DNA of 20,641 nucleotides from Microcaldota archaeon. GTDB taxonomy: Archaea > Micrarchaeota > Micrarchaeia > Micrarchaeales > CABMGC01. The translations under genes and the position numbers were made by a program. The notes below the pieces were generated by a model that saw only the letters and a program-made list of their open reading frames with translations, made no database searches and was not told where the DNA came from. The first letter of the stretch is position 1, and each line of letters starts with the position of its first letter. Below, piece after piece: positions 14,660 to 20,641 of this stretch. Where the stretch lies: contig DAIDLJ010000015.1 of NCBI GenBank assembly GCA_027449585.1, forward strand, positions 1 through 20,641. The letters run 5' to 3'.

Positions 14660-15484
14660 ATGAATAGGAGCCCTGCCGTTGCCGGAACTTTCTATCCGAA
14701 GAATAAGGATGTCTTGAAAAGGGACGTTGGCAGGTTCATCTCTGAGGCGAAGGTGGGCGATGAAATTTCAAGTGCAGTCTCATACGTCGCTCCTCATGCC
14801 GGGTATAAATATTCAGGAGCGGTTGCTGGGTTTACTTACAAGGCACTTGGAATGAACGGCGCGCTTGGGAGGGTGGATACTTTTGTGATTATAGGTCCGA
14901 ACCATACGGGCATGGGCTATCCGGTCTCGATTTCCGGCGTTGACTGGGACATGCCGTTTGGAATCGTTAAAAATGACATTGAGCTTTCAGGGGAGATAGC
15001 CTCGAATGATGGCATGGCGATCGACGAGGATGCGCACACGATGGAGCATTCCATAGAGGTGCAGCTTCCATTCCTGCAGGAGGTGGTTAGCAATCCGCAG
15101 TGCTGTTTCATATGCATGGGAGATCAGTCGATCGAGTACTGCAGGATGCTGGAATCGGCGATATCCAAGAGTGCAAAGCGTCTTGGAAGAAGGATAATCA
15201 TCATTGCAAGCTCTGACATGAACCATTACGAATCGGCAGAAGAGGCACGAAAGAAGGACCTTGCGGCATTGGATGAGATTGCCGCGCTTAGGCCGGAAAA
15301 GTTCCATGAAAGCATAATCAGATCAGGAGACAGTGCATGCGGATTTGGGCCGATCGCTGTATCCGCAATGTTCGCAAAGGGCAATGGCGCCAAGTCCGGA
15401 AGAATATTGAAGTATTCAAATTCCGGAGACATCACCGGGGACTATGAATCCGTAGTGGCCTATCCGAGCATCGCATTCGTGTAA
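14660..15484 (+). CDS. MEMO-family (AmmeMemoRadiSam B) protein
   Basis: This 274-residue member of the MEMO1 family is related in fold to class III extradiol dioxygenases. Its cellular role in archaea is unknown, though homologues occur with AMMECR1 and a radical SAM protein in bacteria and archaea. Visible family features are RSPAVAGTFYP at the N-terminus, PHAGYKYSG with H46, NHTGMG with H82, EHSIEVQLPFLQ (129-140), SSDMNHYE (184-191) and DSACGFGPIAV with C227. H46, H82 and C227 correspond to the metal-binding H49, H81 and C244 of human MEMO1, so the site is intact. The frame is open 41 codons further upstream, into nth, but ATG 14660 gives the conserved family N-terminus and is preferred. 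It converges on the glycosyltransferase with 3 bases between stops. Confidence 0.93.
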   Translation: MNRSPAVAGTFYPKNKDVLKRDVGRFISEAKVGDEISSAVSYVAPHAGYKYSGAVAGFTYKALGMNGALGRVDTFVIIGPNHTGMGYPVSISGVDWDMPFGIVKNDIELSGEIASNDGMAIDEDAHTMEHSIEVQLPFLQEVVSNPQCCFICMGDQSIEYCRMLESAISKSAKRLGRRIIIIASSDMNHYESAEEARKKDLAALDEIAALRPEKFHESIIRSGDSACGFGPIAVSAMFAKGNGAKSGRILKYSNSGDITGDYESVVAYPSIAFV

Positions 15485-15487
15485 GGA

Positions 15488-16699
15488 TCAGGCAAGCTTG
15501 CTTATCATTTTCCGATACTTCTCTATCATGAGATCTTCGGTGAACCTGGCGTGTATTTTTGCCGAGGCCCTTGCGCCTGCTGCCCTTAGCTCCTTGCTCT
15601 CGTAAAGAGCGATTATCTTCCTCCTAAGCTCCTCAACATTGTGCGGGTCGAATGACGCTATGCGGCCGAGCCCTTCCCCTTTAAGGTCATCGACGTAGGC
15701 ATTGGAGGATAATATCATTGGCAATGAGTGCGCCGCAGCTTCAAGTATTGTCAGGCTGAATCCTTCCCAGAACGAAGGCAGTACAAATAGGCTGGATATG
15801 TCATAGATGGTGCCTACGTCATCATCCTTTGCCCCTCCGCCAAATATTATCCTTTTGTCGCCTTCGGCAAGTTTGCGATAGTTCTGGAGGGATGGCCCGT
15901 CTCCTACGAGAAGCAGGCGTAGATTATCTCCCAAGGCTCCTTTGAATGCCCGTATCAAGGTGCTGACGTTCTTTTGCCTGTCGAACATCCTGCCGATGTA
16001 CAGGATCACGAAGTCTCTTGGCGTTATCGCATATCTTTCCCTTAGGGCAGATATCTTTTTTGGATTCTTCTCTACTTTTATGTCAAGCCCGTTCTGTATC
16101 AGCGCCACCTTGTTGGTGAAATCGCACATCCTGCCGAGCTGGTCGTGGTTTAGAGCCACATTAATGTCATAGAAATTGAAGAACTTGCCCTTCTTTCCAG
16201 CAACGCTAAGAGAGTCTAGCCCTGTGCCAACAGTAAGAGGAATCCCTTCCTTCGAGAAATAGCTATTTATTCCGGTCGATACGCTTCCGTGGTCTATGTA
16301 GATGGCCTTGAACTTCAGGCCCCTCTTCCTTAGGAATGAGAGGAGGTTTATGTCCTGTATCGAATTTGATATGATTACATCTGGTGAAATCTCCCTCACC
16401 TTCCTGAATATGCTCTCCTTTTCAAGATCGGACATCCTGCTGACCACGAGGAGATTGTACGCAAACCTTGGCAGCCACATCTCGCTAAGCCTGCTCCTTC
16501 TAACAGAGAGACCCATGCGCTTGCTTCGCTCTATGAATATGGGATTCTTCATGCCCTTTGAGTATGCGGTTTCGTATCCAAGGTAATAGGTCTTGAAGGG
16601 ATTGCCTAGCTTCTTGTTTAGCACGGCAGCCATCCTTGCCTGGCCCCCGAAGGCATTGAACTTTGAGCCCAAGTCTACAATCAATACTTTTGTAGTCAT
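15488..16699 (-). CDS. GT4-family glycosyltransferase (GT-B fold)
   Basis: This 403-residue protein should move a sugar from a nucleotide-sugar donor to a glycan or lipid at the cytoplasmic membrane face. The N-terminal acceptor domain begins KVLIVDLGSKFNAFGGQARM, with the usual Gly-rich loop (18-19). The donor domain shows LYIGRMFDRQKN (233-244), LLLVGDGPS (262-270) and the E-x7-E motif EGFSLTILE (E312, E320) of retaining GT4 enzymes. There is no signal peptide or clear membrane helix. Its ATG overlaps the stop of the upstream alkaline-phosphatase-superfamily gene in ATGA, making it the last gene of the sulfate-activation operon. That context suggests synthesis of a sulfated or phosphate-modified glycan, but donor and acceptor cannot be read from sequence. 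Confidence 0.92.
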   Translation of the reverse strand: MTTKVLIVDLGSKFNAFGGQARMAAVLNKKLGNPFKTYYLGYETAYSKGMKNPIFIERSKRMGLSVRRSRLSEMWLPRFAYNLLVVSRMSDLEKESIFRKVREISPDVIISNSIQDINLLSFLRKRGLKFKAIYIDHGSVSTGINSYFSKEGIPLTVGTGLDSLSVAGKKGKFFNFYDINVALNHDQLGRMCDFTNKVALIQNGLDIKVEKNPKKISALRERYAITPRDFVILYIGRMFDRQKNVSTLIRAFKGALGDNLRLLLVGDGPSLQNYRKLAEGDKRIIFGGGAKDDDVGTIYDISSLFVLPSFWEGFSLTILEAAAHSLPMILSSNAYVDDLKGEGLGRIASFDPHNVEELRRKIIALYESKELRAAGARASAKIHARFTEDLMIEKYRKMISKLA

Positions 16700-18171
16700 C
16701 TGCGCTTACCCTTTTCAGAACTCATGTATCCAAGAATCAATCCCTTAACCTTAGTTACGTGCATGGCTGAAGGCTTGCTTATTGCGTGCTTTGGATAGAA
16801 TCCAAATATTCCGTGCCTTAGGTGATCGCCGCTCTTTGCACCTTCAGGCTCCATGAAGTTGCTTGATGGAGAATAATTGAAGAGATCAAGAGTATATCCC
16901 TTTGCAGCCTCTACGAATAGGTCTGGGACTATGAATTTGTCCGTCTTTCCATAATATGAATGCCCGTCTATTATATCAACTATGAGAGAATTGCCGTCCT
17001 CCGTCTTGAGCTTCTTGAGATCGCTTATCAGTCGTGCCTTGACCTTTGCCTTTTCTTTGGCGCTCACCGTGGGACTTGAGAAGCGGGAATCATTTATCCA
17101 GATGGTAGATACGGGCTCGTTGGCTATTGCCGCAAATGCAATTGTCTTGGACATGTCTAGATCAAAGAGATGCATCCTAACGTACTCTCCGCCTCCGGAA
17201 CCAGAGAATGCAGATCCTAGGACCTTGAACGTGGCGCTCTTTACCTGGTGCGGCATCTTGTCGTAGATTCTTCTTAGTTTTGTCTTTAGGAGCTTCTCCC
17301 TCACGCCGTAAGAGAGGCTCTTGCCGCCTCTGTTTAGAGACTTAAGGAACGATTCTTTGAAGTGCTCATAGCCGTGATTTACCATCCATGAGTTTATCAG
17401 GAATTTTGACTTTATGGGCTGCATGCCGTGGTCTGATACGAGCACCATCATTGCGCCTTCAGACTCCGCCTTCTTTGCAATCTTGTTCACGAATGCGCCA
17501 ATCTCTCTGTATATTGGCAGCACGTAGCTGTTGCGCTTTTTGTTGCCCATTGCAAAATGCTGCAGCCTGTCCGTCTCGGTGAAGCAGACATATACGAATG
17601 AATAATCGTGCTTTGACATCATATCCTCGGCTATCGAAACGCGGGTCCTTACGCTCTTTACAAATATGCCGACTGCAGTCTCAAGGCTCATCTTTCCTGC
17701 CTTGATGTCCGGCTCTATGTCAGGTTCTCCCTTGAAGTTGTATTTCTTCATCAATCGTTCAAGTTCCGGGCTGTTAGTCTTTGCAGGGAGAGGAAAACCG
17801 GTAAGGACATCTATGTTGTCATATTCAGGAAGGCGTATGTCAGTTGCAGGAGTTATCACAAGGCACCTGTTTCCGGATTCGGCTATCTGCCTCCAGAAAG
17901 GATATACCTCTGTAGAATCATAGTAAACGATATCCGGAGTATAATCCTTTTTCATCATGAAGAAATCGGGAACTCCGTGTTCGCCGGGTTTTAGCCCAGT
18001 ATATATGCTGGGCCATGCAGGACCGGTCATTGGGGGAAGTGTTGATTCCATGTCCATTAGGGTCCCTTCTTTGAGCATCTTGTTGAAGGTCTCCATTCCC
18101 TTCTCGTTGCGCAGCTCCTTGAGTATCCACAGCGGAACGGAGTCCATGCCTATCATATATACCTTCTTCAT
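16696..18171 (-). CDS. Alkaline-phosphatase-superfamily phosphodiesterase (type I PDE/NPP-like)
   Basis: This 491-residue hydrolase or transferase uses two metal ions. Visible sites are D10 (GMDSV), nucleophile T49 in PPMTGPAWPS, D201 and H205 in ETDRLQH, D247-H248 in SDHGM, and H450 in the C-terminal GDHLRHG. This is the nucleotide pyrophosphatase/phosphodiesterase arrangement, with Thr rather than the modified Cys or Ser of true sulfatases. No signal peptide or membrane helix is evident, so it is probably cytoplasmic, unlike many family members. It lies 4 bases after cysN and overlaps the glycosyltransferase start. In this setting it could act on a nucleotide sugar, APS/PAPS-type nucleotide or glycan intermediate; the substrate is unknown. 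A phosphoglycerate mutase-type role is unlikely given the motif set. Confidence 0.88.
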   Translation of the reverse strand: MKKVYMIGMDSVPLWILKELRNEKGMETFNKMLKEGTLMDMESTLPPMTGPAWPSIYTGLKPGEHGVPDFFMMKKDYTPDIVYYDSTEVYPFWRQIAESGNRCLVITPATDIRLPEYDNIDVLTGFPLPAKTNSPELERLMKKYNFKGEPDIEPDIKAGKMSLETAVGIFVKSVRTRVSIAEDMMSKHDYSFVYVCFTETDRLQHFAMGNKKRNSYVLPIYREIGAFVNKIAKKAESEGAMMVLVSDHGMQPIKSKFLINSWMVNHGYEHFKESFLKSLNRGGKSLSYGVREKLLKTKLRRIYDKMPHQVKSATFKVLGSAFSGSGGGEYVRMHLFDLDMSKTIAFAAIANEPVSTIWINDSRFSSPTVSAKEKAKVKARLISDLKKLKTEDGNSLIVDIIDGHSYYGKTDKFIVPDLFVEAAKGYTLDLFNYSPSSNFMEPEGAKSGDHLRHGIFGFYPKHAISKPSAMHVTKVKGLILGYMSSEKGKRR

Positions 18172-18175
18172 GAGC

Positions 18176-19414
18176 CTACCTCTTTCCTACAGAATTTATT
18201 ATCCCTATTCCTGAGAACTTGTCTCCCTGATAAATAACGAACCTGCCAAGCTCCCTTGATGAAGTGAATGGTTCTGCTGGAATATCTCTGTCCAATTTTA
18301 TATCGACAATTGCGGCATTGAGCTGCTGCGCACTCCTTGGACCAATTTCAAAACCGGTAGTGGTGTCTATTAGCTTGTTTATGCTGACTTTTCCAGAGAG
18401 CTCGATGCCATTGAACTTTATCCTTACTTGGCCTTTGATCTTCTTTACTATGAAGACAAGCGCGCCTATGTTTCTGGTGTTTTTTGCGCCTTTGAAGGCC
18501 GCATCGTACACTACGCTTCCTTTCGAATCACCCGTTACCTGCCTGGCAAGTTTTATTGCAACATTTTCAGATACATTTGCTGTCTTCTTCTTGACCCCTT
18601 TGACGAAAAGCGCAGCCACTTTTGAATTAAAATTTATAGGGAGAACTTTTATCTTGCCGCCGACCTTTATTGTTCCACTTGCTACGCTACCTATGAGAAG
18701 CGAGTCTTGCTCGTGGGGCATGCTTCCCTGAAGTATTACGCGCATGTTTCCATCAGAAGAATCACCAGCCTTCTTCTTTGCCATTTCACGCATTAGTTCT
18801 AGGAGAGGTTTTCCTTTGTACCAGTGCATATTTGGGGATTTCTTTGATAGATTCTCAGACCCATACGCAGATATTGGCACGAAATGCACCGATCTACTCT
18901 CGACACCTATCTTTTCAAGGAATTCGCTTAGCTCCTTTCGTATTCTTTCGAATCTGTCCTTGCTATAACCAACAGTGTCCATTTTATTAACAGCAACTAT
19001 GAGCTTGTCTATGCCCAGCATCCTAGAAAGATAGATGTGCCTTTTGGTCTGTGGCCTTATCCCTTCATCCTTATTTGCAGATACTATAAGAAGGGCGAAT
19101 TTTGCGTATGAAGCTCCGCTTATCATGTTCTTTATCAGCTCCTCGTGGCCAGGGACATCTATGAATTCGAAAGCTGAGTCACGATATTTTACTTGTGCTC
19201 TTGATGTGTCTATAGTAAGGCCGCCCTTGCGCTCTTCTGAGAAACTGTCAAGTATGAATCCTGGTTCGAATTTTCTCCCGAGTTTCTTACTCTGACTCTT
19301 TGCTTCTGCAATGCGCTCTTCGGATACAGATCTGGTAGTTATGAGCATGCTTCCTATTAAGGTGGACTTGCCATGGTCTTTATGACCTAGAAGAGTTACT
19401 CTATTTATTATCAT
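18176..19414 (-). CDS. cysN: CysN-like GTPase subunit of ATP sulfurylase
   Basis: This 412-residue translational-type GTPase couples GTP hydrolysis to formation of adenosine 5'-phosphosulfate from ATP and sulfate by CysD. G1 is GHKDHGKST (10-18), G2 includes T67 in GLTID, G3 is DVPGHE (86-91), G4 is NKMD (143-146) and G5 is SAYG (182-185). EERKGGLTIDTSRAQVKY corresponds to the EREQGITIDVAYRYF block of CysN. The end, LGRFVIYQGDKFSGIGII, matches the CysN C-terminal GRFILID...TVGAGMI pattern. These, and cysD six bases upstream, favour CysN over elongation factor 1A. There is no fused APS kinase domain (CysNC fusions are longer), so PAPS synthesis would need a separate CysC. Confidence 0.9.
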   Translation of the reverse strand: MIINRVTLLGHKDHGKSTLIGSMLITTRSVSEERIAEAKSQSKKLGRKFEPGFILDSFSEERKGGLTIDTSRAQVKYRDSAFEFIDVPGHEELIKNMISGASYAKFALLIVSANKDEGIRPQTKRHIYLSRMLGIDKLIVAVNKMDTVGYSKDRFERIRKELSEFLEKIGVESRSVHFVPISAYGSENLSKKSPNMHWYKGKPLLELMREMAKKKAGDSSDGNMRVILQGSMPHEQDSLLIGSVASGTIKVGGKIKVLPINFNSKVAALFVKGVKKKTANVSENVAIKLARQVTGDSKGSVVYDAAFKGAKNTRNIGALVFIVKKIKGQVRIKFNGIELSGKVSINKLIDTTTGFEIGPRSAQQLNAAIVDIKLDRDIPAEPFTSSRELGRFVIYQGDKFSGIGIINSVGKR

Positions 19415-19420
19415 AGACCT

Positions 19421-20209
19421 TCACATGTAGCCAAGTGCCCTTAATTTCTGCATTACGTATTCTTTTTCTTTATCTTGATCTCGCCCGGATCTCTCTTCTA
19501 TTCCAGTAGTCTCAAGCTCCTTTATTATGTCGTCTACGTTCCTAGCACCAGACTTGATAGCAGTAGTGCAGTGGGTGCAACCAAGGCTCCTGTACCTTAA
19601 GCCGTTCCTTGAGAAGTAAAGCGGATTGATTGGCACCTTGTTCTTCTTTATGTACTGCCAGATGTCTATCTCGTTGAAATCGAGCAGCGGGTGTATCCTT
19701 ACGTGACCTTTGGAGTCAAGGCTTGACGAGTAATCATTCCACATCTCTGCAGGTTGATTCTTGTAGTTCCACTTGAAGTTCCTGTCCCTCGGGGAGACGT
19801 ATCTCTCTTTGGCGCGTATTCCATGCTCATCCCTCCTTATAGAGACTATAAGCGCATCAAAACCATACTTTTCCATTACTTTCTTAAGTGCTATTGACTT
19901 GTTTGCTCCGCAACAGGCGGCTCCGGATAGATCAGGCTTGACTTCGCTATCTACAACCATAAGGTCAAGCTTCCACTTCCTTGCAAGATCCTCCCTGAAC
20001 TTGTACGTCTCTGGAAAATCAATGCCGTTGTCAATATGAATGACAGGAAATGGCACCTTGCCAAGAAACGCCTTTCTTGCTATCGCAAGCATTGTGGTGC
20101 TGTCCTTTCCCATGCTCCATAGAGCTGCGACGTTCTTGAACTTTGATTTTGCCTCCCTTATTACGAATATGCTCCTTTCTTCCAGCTCGTTTATATCTTG
20201 TTTTATCAT
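19421..20209 (-). CDS. cysD: CysD, catalytic subunit of ATP sulfurylase
   Basis: This 262-residue PP-loop ATP pyrophosphatase catalyses adenylation of sulfate together with CysN. The PP-loop is SMGKDS (32-37), followed by the CysD signature PFPVIHIDNGIDFPETYKFR (53-72). RRDEHGIRAKER (125-136) is the conserved RRDEE.SRAKER block, and HPLLDFNEIDIWQYI (173-187) and RYRSLGCTHC (205-214) are the remaining family blocks. Those features, particularly the RAKER and CTxC blocks, separate it from PAPS/APS reductase (CysH). The start at 20209 lies 4 bases after the stop of the upstream small gene. Heteromeric CysDN is mainly bacterial, so acquisition by an archaeon through transfer is plausible. Confidence 0.94.
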   Translation of the reverse strand: MIKQDINELEERSIFVIREAKSKFKNVAALWSMGKDSTTMLAIARKAFLGKVPFPVIHIDNGIDFPETYKFREDLARKWKLDLMVVDSEVKPDLSGAACCGANKSIALKKVMEKYGFDALIVSIRRDEHGIRAKERYVSPRDRNFKWNYKNQPAEMWNDYSSSLDSKGHVRIHPLLDFNEIDIWQYIKKNKVPINPLYFSRNGLRYRSLGCTHCTTAIKSGARNVDDIIKELETTGIEERSGRDQDKEKEYVMQKLRALGYM

Positions 20210-20213
20210 GCAA

Positions 20214-20504
20214 TCACTTGTTCAGATTAAGAAGCCCCTTTAGGTATATGGTTGCGCCTCTGAGCTTCTTTCCGTCCTTCTTTATCAACGGTACCTTGTA
20301 TATCTGCTTTGACTTTCCGTCATAGAGCGCCACGTATGAATCTCTTAGGTCGTCAAGCTTCCTTAGCTTGTTCTCCCTTTCAAAGACCACCTTATAATAC
20401 TTTATACCGCTTCCCTTAAGAGACTTGGAGAACTTTTCCCAGTTCTTAGCCTGCGGGTCATTCCAGAGCTCTTCGACTACTTCTTTGATCTTTCCTGATG
20501 ACAT
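20214..20504 (-). CDS. 96-aa conserved-looking protein, unknown function
   Basis: I do not recognise this protein. It is small, basic and soluble: an N-terminal helical segment (IKEVVEELWNDPQAKNWEKF), then strand-like stretches (KYYKVVFER, SYVALYDGKS, QIYKVPLI, RGATIYLKG) suggesting a compact alpha/beta fold. There are no cysteines, signal peptide or membrane segment. The frame is open to 20624, but the extra 40 residues overlap the end of the upstream gene and look like random coding, so I take ATG 20504, which lies 4 bases from that gene's TGA. It is 4 bases upstream of cysD and is surely co-transcribed. It could be a regulatory or accessory protein of the sulfate-activation unit. Confidence 0.65.
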   Translation of the reverse strand: MSSGKIKEVVEELWNDPQAKNWEKFSKSLKGSGIKYYKVVFERENKLRKLDDLRDSYVALYDGKSKQIYKVPLIKKDGKKLRGATIYLKGLLNLNK

Positions 20505-20508
20505 AATA

Positions 20509-20641
20509 TCACTCCAAGTATCCAAGAGCCTTGAGCTTGCTGACCACCGCACCTGCCTCCTTGTTTCCCTTCTGCTTTGCTGTGGTGATGTCTGCGAACG
20601 TCTCCCTAAGTATGTAAGTCGCATAATCCGATACCGAGGAG
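20509..20641 (-). CDS. C-terminal fragment of a small protein, possibly ribbon-helix-helix type (partial)
   Basis: Reading the minus strand from the window edge gives 43 codons open to a TGA at 20509-20511. The visible part begins SSVSDYATYILRETFADI and ends SKLKALGYLE. SVSDYATYILRE resembles the second helix of ribbon-helix-helix (CopG-like) DNA-binding proteins, which often have a S-x-S-E/D-hydrophobic-x-R/T-hydrophobic pattern, but without the N-terminal strand this is tentative. No start codon lies inside the window, so the gene continues to the right. It shares the K-L-x-A-L-G-Y tail seen at the CysD C-terminus and sits first in the visible operon, 4 bases before the 96-aa gene. Confidence 0.5.
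   Translation of the reverse strand, partial: SSVSDYATYILRETFADITTAKQKGNKEAGAVVSKLKALGYLE

Noticed and set aside
18176..19414. Elongation factor 1A or SelB
   Set aside because: The GGLTID block and the C-terminal GRFVIYQGDKFSGIGII pattern match CysN, and cysD is adjacent.
19421..20209. PAPS/APS reductase (CysH)
   Set aside because: The RRDEHGIRAKER, HPLLDFNEIDIWQYI and RYRSLGCTHC blocks are those of CysD, and the protein lacks the CysH C-terminal ECGLH motif.
20505..20624. Upstream 40-codon extension of the 96-aa protein
   Set aside because: It overlaps a better coding frame (the partial upstream gene), is full of Arg/Ser/Gln without pattern, and ATG 20504 sits at the normal operon spacing.
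1..20641. CRISPR arrays, rRNA, tRNA, insertion sequences, attachment sites
   Set aside because: No direct-repeat arrays, no tRNA-like arms, no transposase genes and no terminal inverted repeats were seen on either strand.

Overview
The window is archaeal, and most likely from a small, compact genome. LonB with two membrane helices, the topoisomerase VI A subunit, an AglB/STT3-type oligosaccharyltransferase, archaeal-type TrmI and MEMO are all archaeal in character. TATA-like boxes sit about 24-28 bases upstream of several starts, so some mRNAs would be leaderless. Genes abut or overlap by 4 bases, even convergent ones. Codon choice is heavy in AGG/AGA (Arg) and ATA (Ile). A DPANN lineage such as Micrarchaeota would fit, but that placement is inference. 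I saw no rRNA, tRNA, CRISPR array or insertion sequence. The only selfish element is an intein.

Layout. (1) 1-4720, leftward: a small two-helix membrane protein, type IA topoisomerase, a short TrmI-like tRNA methyltransferase, then a truncated AglB/STT3 gene with a histidine-rich N-terminus. (2) 4815-7676, rightward: a 704-residue orphan soluble protein, then two overlapping four-helix DMT/SMR-type half-transporters. (3) 7691-8596, leftward: an MscS-type channel. (4) 8597-8849: a divergent intergenic region holding two promoters and, between them, a TATA box placed to start a transcript exactly at a perfect 10-bp stem, a candidate small RNA. (5) 8850-13081, rightward: LonB with a 385-residue homing-endonuclease intein splitting its Walker A motif, coupled by ATGA to topoisomerase VI subunit A, with no B subunit next to it. 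(6) 13182-15484: a HAD phosphatase, a convergent endonuclease III that shares the palindromic CTAG stop, and a MEMO-family protein. (7) 15488-20641, leftward: a tightly packed operon with a partial small protein, a 96-residue unknown protein, CysD, CysN, an alkaline-phosphatase-superfamily enzyme and a GT4 glycosyltransferase.

How the genes may work together. CysD and CysN form the heteromeric ATP sulfurylase that makes APS. No reductase is visible, and the operon continues with a phosphodiesterase/sulfatase-fold enzyme and a glycosyltransferase. The most economical reading is sulfate activation for decorating a surface glycan rather than for assimilation. AglB at the left edge, and possibly the DMT half-transporter pair, could serve the same envelope. 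The middle of the window is housekeeping: DNA topology, base-excision repair, membrane proteolysis and tRNA modification.

The best candidates for something undescribed are the hairpin RNA at 8705-8754, the orphan 704-residue protein, the sulfation-like operon and the LonB intein.
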